Positions 52,014 through 64,000 of a stretch of 64,000 nucleotides of DNA are shown one piece after another; the stretch's first letter is position 1, and the number at the start of each line of letters is the position of its first letter. The stretch is from Phytopseudomonas flavescens (GTDB lineage Bacteria > Pseudomonadota > Gammaproteobacteria > Pseudomonadales > Pseudomonadaceae), in assembly GCF_900100535.1 (NCBI RefSeq), contig NZ_FNDG01000005.1:124001-188000 (forward strand), written 5' to 3'. The notes below the pieces were generated by a model that was not told the origin of the DNA, made no database searches, and worked only from the letters and a program-made list of their open reading frames with translations. The translations under genes were made by a program, and so were the position numbers.

Positions 52014-52403
52014 TCACTCCTTCAAGGCTGCCTGCAACCAGCGCTGGATCGCCGGCTACTGAAAAATGGTTTGACGTAGGACGAAACCGCTGTGCATTTG
52101 CGCACAGACGCAACGCGCCATGGCGCGAGCCGCCACGTTGCGCGGCCACAGGGCGGATTCAGGAAAACCCTCGGCCAGGTACCCGGCGATGGCCAGGGAA
52201 TCCCAGACGCCCCCGACGTCGTCGGTCTTGAGCACTGGCACCTTGGCCGTCTGCGAACCGCTCAGCAGGCGGGCACGGCTATCGACCGCATAGAGCGGCA
52301 CCCGGGTTTCCACATAAGCGGCGCCACTGAGTTCGATCGCCAACCCGTCACGCAGCGCCCAGGACGAGTCGTTCTTGTTGCCTATGAGCAATTGCAGTGA
52401 CAC
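52014..52403 (-). pseudogene. Glutathione S-transferase gene with internal deletion
   Basis: From a GTG start (GGAG seven bases before it) the frame reads VSLQLLIGNKNDSSWALRDG, then a thioredoxin-like GST domain with KVPVLKTDD and DSLAIAGYLAEGFP. It reaches QMHSGF in the first helices of the C-terminal domain and ends at TAG (52056-52058) after VLRQTIFQ. Continuing in the same frame past the TAG is PAIQRWLQAALKE and TGA (52014-52016), a typical GST C-terminal end. So about half of the helical domain, some 80-100 residues, is missing. It may still make a 115-residue stub. In P. aeruginosa a full GST stands at this place beside argJ. Confidence 0.75.
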
Positions 52404-52514
52404 GAGCGCTCTCCAATCTGCCATGAATACTCATGCAGCGTCCGCCGGGGTCGGCCCGGCAGCAAATTCCCCTCGTTACATGGGGCCATGCACGAAGGGA
52501 ATACGAACGTTGGA

Positions 52515-53732
52515 TCAGGTGCGGTACTCGGCGTTGATCTTCACGTACTCGTGGGACAGGTCAGTGGTCCAGATGGTCTCGCTGCAGGTGCCGCGACCCA
52601 GCTCGATGCGGATGGTGATCTCCTCTTCGGCCATCACCGCCGAGCCCTGCTCCTCGGTGTAGCTGCTGGCCCGGCACCCCTTGCTGGCGATGCACACGTC
52701 ACCGAGGAACACATCGATCTTGCTGACGTCGAGCTGCGCCACGCCGGCACGGCCGACGGCCGCGAGGATGCGCCCCCAGTTGGGGTCGGACGCGAACAAC
52801 GCGGTCTTGATCAGCGGCGAATGGGCCACCGCATAGCCGACGTCCAGGCACTCCTGATGCGTCGCCCCGCCGTTGACCTGCACGGTGACGAACTTGGTCG
52901 CGCCCTCACCGTCACGCACGATGGCCTGGGCCACATCCATGCACACCTCGAAGACCGCTTGCTTGAGCGCCGCGAACAGCGCACCGCTGGCCTGGGTGAT
53001 TTCCGGCAGCGCAGCCTGACCGGTGGCGATCAGCATGCAACAGTCGTTGGTGGAGGTGTCACCGTCGATGGTGATGCGATTGAACGACTTGTTCGCCGCA
53101 TCGCGCAGCAGATCCTGCAGCACGCCCTGGGCAACCTTGGCGTCCGTGGCGATGTAGCCGAGCATGGTGGCCATGTTCGGTTTGATCATGCCGGCGCCCT
53201 TGCTGATCCCGGTGACGGTGACCGTCACGCCTTCATGGCTGAACTGGCGGCTGGCACCTTTGGGCAGAGTGTCGGTGGTCATGATGCCGGTGGCGGCATC
53301 TGCCCAGTTGTTCACCGACAGGTTATCCAGAGCGGCCTGCAGGGCGCCCTCGATCTTTTCCACCGGCAGTGGCTCACCGATCACGCCGGTGGAGAACGGC
53401 AGCACTTCGCTTTCGTCCACACCGGCCAGGGCGGCCAGGCTGGCACAGGTACGAATGGCGTTCTGCAGGCCCGGCTCGCCGGTGCCGGCGTTGGCGTTGC
53501 CGGTATTGGTGAGCAGGTAGCGGACGCTGCCCGAGGCGCGTTTCTTGGCCAGGATCACCGGCGCCGCGCAGAACGCGTTGAGGGTGAAGACGCCTGCCAC
53601 GCTGCTGCCTTCGGCACAGCGCATCACCACCACATCCTTGCGCCCGGGGCGCTTGATGCCGGCGGAGGCGATGCCCAGTTCGAAACCTGGAACCGGGTGC
53701 AGGGTAGACAGCGGGCCAAGACCAACAGCCAT
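52515..53732 (-). CDS. argJ: Bifunctional glutamate N-acetyltransferase/amino-acid acetyltransferase ArgJ
   Basis: The 405-residue proenzyme cleaves itself at Ala-Thr in [15 protein letters not shown], which makes the Thr nucleophile of the beta chain. It moves the acetyl group from N-acetylornithine to glutamate in the cyclic arginine pathway of pseudomonads. Other marks are [12 protein letters not shown] and the C-terminal NAEYRT. I set the start at MAVGLGPL, since upstream codons are not conserved-looking; GGAGCTTTCCC precedes it. It lies downstream of secA, separated by a terminator, and upstream of the broken GST gene. Confidence 0.97.
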   Translation of the reverse strand: MAVGLGPLSTLHPVPGFELGIASAGIKRPGRKDVVVMRCAEGSSVAGVFTLNAFCAAPVILAKKRASGSVRYLLTNTGNANAGTGEPGLQNAIRTCASLAALAGVDESEVLPFSTGVIGEPLPVEKIEGALQAALDNLSVNNWADAATGIMTTDTLPKGASRQFSHEGVTVTVTGISKGAGMIKPNMATMLGYIATDAKVAQGVLQDLLRDAANKSFNRITIDGDTSTNDCCMLIATGQAALPEITQASGALFAALKQAVFEVCMDVAQAIVRDGEGATKFVTVQVNGGATHQECLDVGYAVAHSPLIKTALFASDPNWGRILAAVGRAGVAQLDVSKIDVFLGDVCIASKGCRASSYTEEQGSAVMAEEEITIRIELGRGTCSETIWTTDLSHEYVKINAEYRT

Positions 53733-53783
53733 GGGAAAGCTCCTCGAGTTAGGTGGAATTGCACAGCATATTCGAAGCGAAAA

Positions 53784-53812
53784 CGCCGCGGAGGGGTAGA
53801 CCCTTCGCGGCG
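53784..53812 (-). terminator. Terminator after secA
   Basis: Arms CGCCGCG and CGCGGCG, extended by AGGG/CCCT with a wobble pair between, are followed by TTTT on the minus strand. It separates secA from argJ. Confidence 0.75.
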
Positions 53813-53915
53813 CTTGGACGTACAGCCAGCTCAGGACAAGAGCCTGTCGACGGCCATGCGGGCCAGTACCGGTTTGCAACGCCCCAGCACCGACACGCAG
53901 CTATCGTGGTCAGTC

Positions 53916-56654
<2,739 letters not shown>

Positions 56655-56823
56655 ATCGACAGGATCTTCCACGCTATGGATGGAGGGCGGCCCCGTGAGT
56701 CGCCCATGCAGCCCTCATGGCTGCGTGCGAAGGGGGCATTCTACCCGGAAACGAAATGGATGAAAGCGGCGTTATTGGCACCGGGCCATCGGCTGCCCAG
56801 GGAAATCAGCAGCCACTACGCCG

Positions 56824-57750
56824 TCAATCTTCGTCGCTGACTCGCGCGATGTAACTGTGCGGATTGACCAGTTGCCCGTTACGACTGACTTCGAAATGCA
56901 CGTGATTACCGGTGGAGCGCCCGGTACTGCCCACCGTGGCGATGGCCTGCCCACGCTGGACCAGATCGCCGACCTGCACCCGATTGCTGCGGTTGTGTGC
57001 ATACAAGGTGACGTAGCCGTCGGCATGGCTGATTTCCACGGTATTGCCATAGCCATTGCGGCGCCCGGCGAAGGTCACCACGCCAGCACCGACGGCAACC
57101 ACCTCACTGCCGGCCTTGGCCGCGAAGTCGACGCCCTTGTGCACGCTGGCACGGCCGGTCAGCGGGTCGACCCGACGACCGAACGGCGACGATACATACC
57201 CCTGCAACACCGGATGCCCGGACAGCATCGCGGCCTCGTCGAGGCGCCGATCCGCCAGCAGTTGTTCCAGCACTTCGAGCTGCTGCTCGCGGCTGTCCAT
57301 GCGTAACGCCAGCTCATCCAGCGTACTCATGAACGCCGGCGGCGCGTAGGCGGCACCGCCGATGGGTTCTTCAGGCCCACCCTGGCCGACGCCGAGGGAG
57401 AAATCGAACTCGCTGGCGTCCAGCTCCGCCAGCTCGGTAAGCCGCTCGCCCAGGGCATCGAGGCGGATCAAGCGGGACTGCAGCTCGGCGACATGGGCGG
57501 CGAATGCATCCAGTTGACGCTGAGCGTCGATACGCACCGCACCCACTTCGTCACGCTGAGCATCGAGCGCCTGGGTAACCTCGACGCTTTCCGACAACCC
57601 TAGCGGTTTCGGCGCCAGCCAGGCGCCCACTGCCACACCTGCACCGATCGCCAGGACGATCGCCAGTGCCAGGCCGATCGTCAGCCAGCGCAGATCGAGA
57701 CTGAGCGAACGCGCGGCACCGTGGCGGCGGCTGAGAAAAATGACGTGCAT
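56824..57750 (-). CDS. M23 family metallopeptidase, membrane-anchored
   Basis: The 308-residue protein has an N-terminal transmembrane anchor (WLTIGLALAIVLAIGAGVAV, about 26-45), a coiled coil (about 60-120) and a C-terminal LytM/M23 domain. Zinc ligands are seen in VHKGVDFAAKAG (His, Asp) and GNHVHFEVSRNGQLVNP (His). It should cut peptidoglycan cross-links in the periplasm, or act as an activator if the domain were dead, but the ligands are intact. Start chosen at MHVIFLSRRHG with GGGGATG before it. The DUF721 gene is divergent. Confidence 0.93.
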   Translation of the reverse strand: MHVIFLSRRHGAARSLSLDLRWLTIGLALAIVLAIGAGVAVGAWLAPKPLGLSESVEVTQALDAQRDEVGAVRIDAQRQLDAFAAHVAELQSRLIRLDALGERLTELAELDASEFDFSLGVGQGGPEEPIGGAAYAPPAFMSTLDELALRMDSREQQLEVLEQLLADRRLDEAAMLSGHPVLQGYVSSPFGRRVDPLTGRASVHKGVDFAAKAGSEVVAVGAGVVTFAGRRNGYGNTVEISHADGYVTLYAHNRSNRVQVGDLVQRGQAIATVGSTGRSTGNHVHFEVSRNGQLVNPHSYIARVSDED

Positions 57751-57835
57751 GACATCCCCATGTCGAAAAGGTGGAACCCGAGTGGGCGGCAAGGTTCTGC
57801 TACCATGACGGCCCCAAGAAATTGCAGGCTCCGCC

Positions 57836-58294
57836 ATGAGTTTTCGTCCCTTGCCGGCCAAGGCGCCCGCCGCACTGCTGCGCGAGGCGAAGCCCCTCAA
57901 AGCCCTGTATAACCAGGCTCAGCGCATCGACCATCTGCAGCAGTTGCTGGAAAGTCAGCTGCAGCCTGCCGCCCGGGAACACTGCCACGTGGCTTCCTGG
58001 CGGGAGGGCTGTCTACTTTTAATCGTCACCGACGGCCACTGGGCCACTCGGTTGCGCTATCAACAGCGACGCCTGCAGAGGCAGTTGCAGGCGCTCGAAA
58101 CGTTCGCGACCATAACGAAAATACTCTTCAAGGTGCAACCTTCCACCGCCGAAAGGCGTGCACCTGCCCGCCCCTTCGAACTTTCCGACAGTGCTGCGGA
58201 CAGTATCCAGGCAACCGCCGAGGGCGTCAGTGACCCCCGCCTGCGAGACGCCCTGGAGCGCCTGGCCAGCCATCGCCGACGCAGTGATTGTTAA
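57836..58294 (+). CDS. DUF721 domain-containing protein
   Basis: The 152-residue protein belongs to DUF721/DciA-like proteins by its opening LPAKAPAALLREAKPLKALY and the segment ESQLQPAAREHCHVASWREG. DciA is the ancestral loader of replicative helicase DnaB in bacteria without DnaC, and Pseudomonas lacks DnaC; this gene near secA/lpxC is a DciA candidate. Other DUF721 paralogues exist, so the role is an inference. It is divergent from the M23 gene, 85 bp apart. Confidence 0.85.
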   Translation: MSFRPLPAKAPAALLREAKPLKALYNQAQRIDHLQQLLESQLQPAAREHCHVASWREGCLLLIVTDGHWATRLRYQQRRLQRQLQALETFATITKILFKVQPSTAERRAPARPFELSDSAADSIQATAEGVSDPRLRDALERLASHRRRSDC

Positions 58295-58476
58295 GCCGTC
58301 ACCGGCTCAATCGGCAATAAACGAAGCGGCCATGTTCGCATCGAACGTTGACGGGCGGTGCGACCTGCGGGACGTGCAACCGCCCACGCAAACATAGCCA
58401 ACGGCGACCTGTCTCTTGTCTACCGTGCTGACTGCTGCTGCGCGAAAGCGCCATGCGCAGGTGAGAAAACCGGTAT

Positions 58477-58502
58477 AAAAAAGGCCACCCGAGGGTGGCC
58501 TT
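58477..58502 (-). terminator. Terminator after lpxC
   Basis: Arms AAGGCCACC and GGTGGCCTT with a short loop are followed on the minus strand by a six-T run. It ends the dcw/lpxC transcript 24 bp after the lpxC stop. The rest of 58295-58476 shows no gene. Confidence 0.92.
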
Positions 58503-58526
58503 GAAGATAAAGCAAAGGAGAGTGTC

Positions 58527-59438
58527 TTACATCGCCGCGGCCGGGCGCATGTAAGAAATCGGTGCGGTATCGGCGTCTTCGAATGTCACCATTTCCCAAG
58601 CCTCCGGCTGTGCGATCAGAGCGCGCAGCAGGCGGTTGTTCAGGCCGTGGCCGGACTTGTAGCCGCGGAACTCACCGATCAGGCTGTTGCCGAGCAGATA
58701 GAGATCACCGATGGCATCGAGAATCTTGTGCCTGACGAATTCGTCCTCGTAACGCAGGCCGTCTTCGTTGAGCACACCGAATTCGTCCACCACGATGGCA
58801 TTGTCCACGCTGCCGCCGCGGGCCAGATTGTGCGAGCGCAGGAATTCGATATCACGCATGAAACCGAACGTGCGGGCGCGGCTGACCTCTTTGACGAACG
58901 AAGTGCTGGAGAAATCCACACTCGCCGTCTTGGTACGATCATGGAATACCGGGTGATCGAAGTCGATCTCGAAGCTCACCTTGAAGCCATCGAACGGAAC
59001 GAAGGTGGCGCGCTTGTCGCCGTCCGTCACGGTCACTTCACGGGTGATGCGGATGAACTTCTTGGGGGCGTCCTGCTCTTGCAGACCAGCCGACTGAATC
59101 AGGAAAACAAAGGGCCCAGCGCTGCCATCCATGATTGGCACTTCGCATGCGGAGAGCTCGACGTAGGCGTTATCGATGCCCAGGCCAGCCATGGCCGAAA
59201 GCAGGTGCTCCACCGTATCCACCTTGACATCACCATTGACCAGCGTGGTCGACATGGTGGTTTCACCGACGTTCAGGGCATGGCCGGCGACCTCGACCAC
59301 AGGGTCGAGGTCGGTGCGACGGAACACGATGCCGGTGTCCACCGGAGCCGGCTTCAGGGTCAGGTAAACCTTTTCCCCGGAGTGCAGGCCGATACCCGTG
59401 GCGCGGATGATGTTCTTCAGGGTGCGTTGTTTGATCAT
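58527..59438 (-). CDS. lpxC: UDP-3-O-acyl-N-acetylglucosamine deacetylase LpxC
   Basis: The 303-residue zinc enzyme carries out the first committed step of lipid A synthesis. Zinc and catalytic residues are readable: His in [10 protein letters not shown], Lys and Asp in [15 protein letters not shown], His in [11 protein letters not shown]. The N-terminus [20 protein letters not shown] is standard. It follows ftsZ at the end of the division cluster, as in other pseudomonads, with 112 bp between that may hold its own promoter (TATCAT-like -10). Confidence 0.99.
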   Translation of the reverse strand: MIKQRTLKNIIRATGIGLHSGEKVYLTLKPAPVDTGIVFRRTDLDPVVEVAGHALNVGETTMSTTLVNGDVKVDTVEHLLSAMAGLGIDNAYVELSACEVPIMDGSAGPFVFLIQSAGLQEQDAPKKFIRITREVTVTDGDKRATFVPFDGFKVSFEIDFDHPVFHDRTKTASVDFSSTSFVKEVSRARTFGFMRDIEFLRSHNLARGGSVDNAIVVDEFGVLNEDGLRYEDEFVRHKILDAIGDLYLLGNSLIGEFRGYKSGHGLNNRLLRALIAQPEAWEMVTFEDADTAPISYMRPAAAM

Positions 59439-59550
59439 GGCTCTGGCCGCTATAGCGCTAGGTGCGAATTGTTTTCAACAAAGGCTGGCGATGATAGCAG
59501 AACCGACCTTTGCTGAACACCAATCACCCTTATACTCCTGATAGATTTCA

Positions 59551-60741
59551 TCAATCCGCCTGACGACGCAGGAAAGCGGGAATGTCCAGGTAATCCAGGT
59601 CATCCTGCGGATTCATCTTCGCCGCCGTGGCAGCGCCACCATGGCTCTGACGCTGTACGGTCGGGCGCTCGTAGTCCTTGTAATTGACGTTCTGTTCGCT
59701 GCGAACCGGCGCGGCCAACGGGGCGCTGGACTGGGCAGCCGCCACCTGAACGGTGTTGTCGACGACCTTGACCGGCTTTTCGATACGCGCGCCCAGCCCG
59801 GTGGCGACCACGGTCACGTGCAGTTCGTCGCGCATGTCCGGATCGATCACGGTGCCGACCTTGACGGTGGCGTGATCGGAGGCGAACTGTTCGATGATGT
59901 TACCGACGTCGGAATACTCGCCCAGGGACAGATCCGGGCCGGCGGTGATGTTCACCAGGATGCCGCGAGCGCCCTGCAGGTTGACGTCTTCGAGCAGCGG
60001 GTTGCGAATGGCCGCCTCGGTGGCCTCACGCGCACGGTTCGGACCGCTGGCGCAGCCGGTGCCCATCATGGCCATGCCCATTTCGCTCATCACCGTCTTC
60101 ACGTCGGCGAAGTCGACGTTGATCATGCCAGGACGCTTGATGATGTCGGAAATGCCGCGTACGGCGCCGGACAGCACGTCATCGGCCTTGGAGAAGGCGG
60201 ACAGCAGGCTGGCATCCTTACCGAGGATGGTCAGCAGTTTTTCGTTGGGGATGGTGATCAGCGAGTCGACGCTTTCCGACAGCGCGCGGATGCCTTCGTC
60301 GGCGATCTGCATGCGCTTGCGGCCCTCGAACGGGAACGGACGGGTCACTACCGCGACGGTCAGGATGCCCATTTCCTTGGCCACTTCGGCGATCACTGGC
60401 GCAGCACCGGTACCGGTACCACCGCCCATGCCCGTGGTGATGAATACCATGTCGCAGCCCTGCAGCACTTCGGCGATGCGCTCACGGTCTTCCAGAGCGG
60501 CCTGACGGCCCACTTCCGGGTTGGCACCAGCGCCCAGGCCCTTGGTCACGCCGGTGCCGAGTTGCAGCACGGTGCGCGCACCGATGTTCTTCAGTGCCTG
60601 GGCATCGGTGTTGGCGCAGATGAATTCGACGCCTTCGATGTTGCTCTTGGCCATGTGATTGACGGCGTTACCACCACCACCACCGACACCGATGACCTTG
60701 ATGACCGCGCTCTGCGGAAGGTTGTCTACGAGTTCAAACAT
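59551..60741 (-). CDS. ftsZ: Cell division GTPase FtsZ
   Basis: The 396-residue tubulin homologue forms the Z ring. GTP-binding [13 protein letters not shown] and [13 protein letters not shown] (tubulin signature) are intact. A variable linker (about 320-375) leads to the C-terminal peptide [14 protein letters not shown] that binds FtsA and ZipA. It follows ftsA by 80 bp. Confidence 0.99.
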   Translation of the reverse strand: MFELVDNLPQSAVIKVIGVGGGGGNAVNHMAKSNIEGVEFICANTDAQALKNIGARTVLQLGTGVTKGLGAGANPEVGRQAALEDRERIAEVLQGCDMVFITTGMGGGTGTGAAPVIAEVAKEMGILTVAVVTRPFPFEGRKRMQIADEGIRALSESVDSLITIPNEKLLTILGKDASLLSAFSKADDVLSGAVRGISDIIKRPGMINVDFADVKTVMSEMGMAMMGTGCASGPNRAREATEAAIRNPLLEDVNLQGARGILVNITAGPDLSLGEYSDVGNIIEQFASDHATVKVGTVIDPDMRDELHVTVVATGLGARIEKPVKVVDNTVQVAAAQSSAPLAAPVRSEQNVNYKDYERPTVQRQSHGGAATAAKMNPQDDLDYLDIPAFLRRQAD

Positions 60742-60821
60742 GGTCTCTCTCCTGTACTTTCTAGTTTTTAACGCCTATTGCCTGATGACGCCGCACACGC
60801 CCGTGCACACGTCGCCCAACA

Positions 60822-62069
60822 TTAGAAATTACCCTGGATCCAGCGTTTGAGCCGCTCCAGTACCGGGGTTTTCGTTTCATCGCCGTAGCTACCGTTGCCG
60901 GGCATCGGGATATCGTCGGACTGCTTGCGCAGGCCGTACATCAACAGGCCAACGCCGGTCGAATAAATGGGATTGCGCACCACGTCGCTGAGGCCCTTGA
61001 CGCTATGGGGCACGCCGAGGCGTACCGGCATGTGGAAGATCTCTTCGGCCAGCTCGACCGCACCCTCCATCTTCGCCGTGCCACCGGTGAGCACGATGCC
61101 CGCCGGGATCAGGTCTTCGTAGCCACTGCGGCGCAGTTCGGCCTGAATCAAGGTGAACAGCTCGTCGTAACGCGGCTCGACCACTTCGGCCAGCGACTGG
61201 CGCGACAGGTCGCGGGGCGGACGATCACCCACGCTCGGTACCTTGATGGTTTCCCCTGCACCGGCAAGCTTGGCCAGGGCGCACGCATAGCGGATCTTGA
61301 TCTCTTCGGCGTACTGGGTCGGGGTACGCAGGGCCATGGCGATATCGTTGGTGACCTGATCGCCGGCGATCGGGATCACCGCGGTGTGGCGGATCGCGCC
61401 TTCGGTGAAAATGCAGATGTCGGTGGTACCGCCGCCGATATCGACCAGGCACACGCCCAGCTCCTTCTCGTCGTCGGTCAGTACCGCGTAGGCGGAAGCC
61501 AGCTGCTCGAGGATGATGTCGTCGACCTCGAGGCCACAACGGCGCACGCACTTCTCGATGTTCTGCGCCGCGTTCACCGCGCAGGTCACCACGTGCACCT
61601 TGGCTTCCAGGCGCACACCGGACATGCCCAGGGGCTCGCGAACGCCTTCCTGGTTATCGATCACGTAGTCCTGCGGCAGGGTGTGCAGCACGCGCTGGTC
61701 TGCCGGAATGGCCACGGCCTGGGCGGCGTCGAGCACGCGCTCCAGGTCGGCGTTGCTGACCTCACGGTCGCGGATGGCGACGATGCCATGGCTATTGAGG
61801 CTACGGATGTGGTTGCCGGCAACGCCGACGAACGCCGAGTGGATACGGCAACCCGCCATAAGCTGGGCCTCTTCCACCGCGCGCTGGATCGAGGCCACCG
61901 TGGACTCGATATTGACCACCACGCCCTTCTTCAGGCCACGCGATGGGTGGGTACCGATGCCGACGATTTCCAGCTGACCATCAGCGGTCACCTCACCCAC
62001 CAGCGCCACCACCTTGGAGGTGCCGATGTCGAGGCCGACGATCATCTTGCCGCTCTGCACGTTTGCCAT
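60822..62069 (-). CDS. ftsA: Cell division protein FtsA
   Basis: The 415-residue actin-like ATPase ties FtsZ to the membrane. It has the phosphate loop GLDIGTSKVVALVGE, CLVDIGGGTTDICIF as phosphate 2, VLTGGTAKMEGAVE as adenosine motif, and a C-terminal amphipathic helix (LERLKRWIQGNF) for membrane binding. The start is the ATG before ANVQSGK. It follows ftsQ by 22 bp. Confidence 0.98.
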   Translation of the reverse strand: MANVQSGKMIVGLDIGTSKVVALVGEVTADGQLEIVGIGTHPSRGLKKGVVVNIESTVASIQRAVEEAQLMAGCRIHSAFVGVAGNHIRSLNSHGIVAIRDREVSNADLERVLDAAQAVAIPADQRVLHTLPQDYVIDNQEGVREPLGMSGVRLEAKVHVVTCAVNAAQNIEKCVRRCGLEVDDIILEQLASAYAVLTDDEKELGVCLVDIGGGTTDICIFTEGAIRHTAVIPIAGDQVTNDIAMALRTPTQYAEEIKIRYACALAKLAGAGETIKVPSVGDRPPRDLSRQSLAEVVEPRYDELFTLIQAELRRSGYEDLIPAGIVLTGGTAKMEGAVELAEEIFHMPVRLGVPHSVKGLSDVVRNPIYSTGVGLLMYGLRKQSDDIPMPGNGSYGDETKTPVLERLKRWIQGNF

Positions 62070-62091
62070 GACTCTTGCCTTCTCTCCTGAT

Positions 62092-62946
62092 TCACTGCAC
62101 CGCAGCGGTTTCAGCCGCTGCGGGTGCCGGCGGCTCGTGCCACGCAACGGCCAGGCCGTTGGCGTAGCGCAAATCGATCCGCGCGATGTTGTCTTTCTGA
62201 TCCTTCAGCGCCTTGCTGTAGATGGCGCCGAAACGACGTATTTTTTCCACCAGGTGGTCGCGCCCCAGCAGCACTTCGATCCCCTGCCCGGTGGACAGGA
62301 ACCAGCTGCCGCGCTCACGCAACTCCAGGCGTGCCACGGTGAATCCCATGGGGCGCAGCATCTGGCTCAACACCTGGTACTGCTGCATGACTTGTTGCTG
62401 GGCCCGCTTCGGGCCGTACAGCTTTGGCAGATTCTCGTAGTGCGCCAGCTCTTTCGGCGCGAAGGCCTGCCCCTGGTTGTTGAGCAAGGCTTCGTCACCC
62501 CAACGGGCGATCGGCAGTTGCTCTTCCAGGCGCACCATTACCTGATCGGGCCATACTCGACGCACTTCGGCGTGGGCGATCCACGGCATCTGCTCCAGTT
62601 CGTGGCGCATACCGACCAGGTCGACACTGAAGAAGCTCGCGCTGACAAAAGGTTCAATGCGTTGCTGCACCGATTGCTGGCTGATGTAGCTCAGATCGCC
62701 TTCCACACTGATCTTGGCGATCGGCCGATCCGCGTAAGGCAGCAGGCGCAGCGACAACTCATAGGCACCGAACCCCAGCACCAGCAACAGCAACGGCCAG
62801 GTGATGCGCTTGAACAGGCTGAAATTGGGCCGTGGCAGACGCAGGCTGATCGGCTCCTTGGCCACCAGACGACTGGCACCGCGCGGCACGGCCTTGCCAC
62901 GCATGGGCGCCCCTGTACCTGGCTGATGACGCAAGACAGCGCTCAT
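62092..62946 (-). CDS. ftsQ: Cell division protein FtsQ
   Basis: The 284-residue bitopic protein has a basic cytoplasmic tail, one membrane helix ([19 protein letters not shown], about 47-65), a POTRA domain ([20 protein letters not shown]) and a beta domain (about 150-265). It recruits FtsB and FtsL to the septum. It follows ddl by 2 bp. Confidence 0.97.
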   Translation of the reverse strand: MSAVLRHQPGTGAPMRGKAVPRGASRLVAKEPISLRLPRPNFSLFKRITWPLLLLVLGFGAYELSLRLLPYADRPIAKISVEGDLSYISQQSVQQRIEPFVSASFFSVDLVGMRHELEQMPWIAHAEVRRVWPDQVMVRLEEQLPIARWGDEALLNNQGQAFAPKELAHYENLPKLYGPKRAQQQVMQQYQVLSQMLRPMGFTVARLELRERGSWFLSTGQGIEVLLGRDHLVEKIRRFGAIYSKALKDQKDNIARIDLRYANGLAVAWHEPPAPAAAETAAVQ

Positions 62947-62948
62947 GA

Positions 62949-64000
<1,052 letters not shown>

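Overview
The window is a high-GC, densely coded stretch of a Pseudomonas chromosome. From about 35.6 kb to the right edge the order groEL-groES-fxsA ... ampG-mscS-yajQ ... argJ-secA-M23 peptidase-lpxC-ftsZ-ftsA-ftsQ-ddl-murC is, as I remember it, the P. aeruginosa PA4385-PA4411 order. The REP palindromes and the GTAGGGTGGAT-type intergenic repeats also fit a pseudomonad, perhaps of the P. mendocina/oleovorans group, but I could not test the species.

Left part (1-10 kb): two adjacent SfnB-like flavin oxidoreductases of sulfur acquisition precede the start of an NlpA/MetQ-type binding protein (all minus strand). Next come a globin-PAS-GGDEF-EAL oxygen/c-di-GMP protein, plsB, a peptidoglycan-binding lipoprotein and a DUF4197 protein.

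Accessory block (10.5-17.8 kb): eight co-directional genes encode two related aldo/keto reductases, a flavodoxin-like protein, a cupin, a CMD-family protein, two alpha/beta hydrolases and a LysR regulator. Five of the eight products appear exported. Members of one intergenic repeat family lie on both sides of the block (28 of 30 bp identical, same orientation), so it may be an acquired cassette. It is the best candidate here for an undescribed system.

Middle (18-35.5 kb): an RND efflux pair with a divergent TetR regulator; a GAF-GGDEF(degenerate)-EAL phosphodiesterase divergent from a hybrid histidine kinase; about 1 kb of decayed coding sequence; a three-subunit molybdenum hydroxylase operon of PaoABC type; rsmJ; an orphan 137-aa gene; an extensin-like protein; a PEP mutase/isocitrate lyase family protein; and a small secreted protein.

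Conserved right part (35.6-64 kb): groESL and fxsA, each with a recognisable sigma-32-type promoter, then an SDR, a DUF481 protein, an alkyltransferase-like protein, ampG, an MscS channel, yajQ, a response regulator with a dead GGDEF domain, a panE-like reductase, a sensor kinase, a PduO-type adenosyltransferase, a pseudouridine synthase, an AEC transporter, a Nudix/ThiE-like fusion, a glutathione S-transferase gene that has lost its middle, argJ, secA, an M23 peptidase, a DUF721 protein and the end of the dcw cell-division cluster. I found no rRNA, tRNA, CRISPR array or intact insertion sequence.
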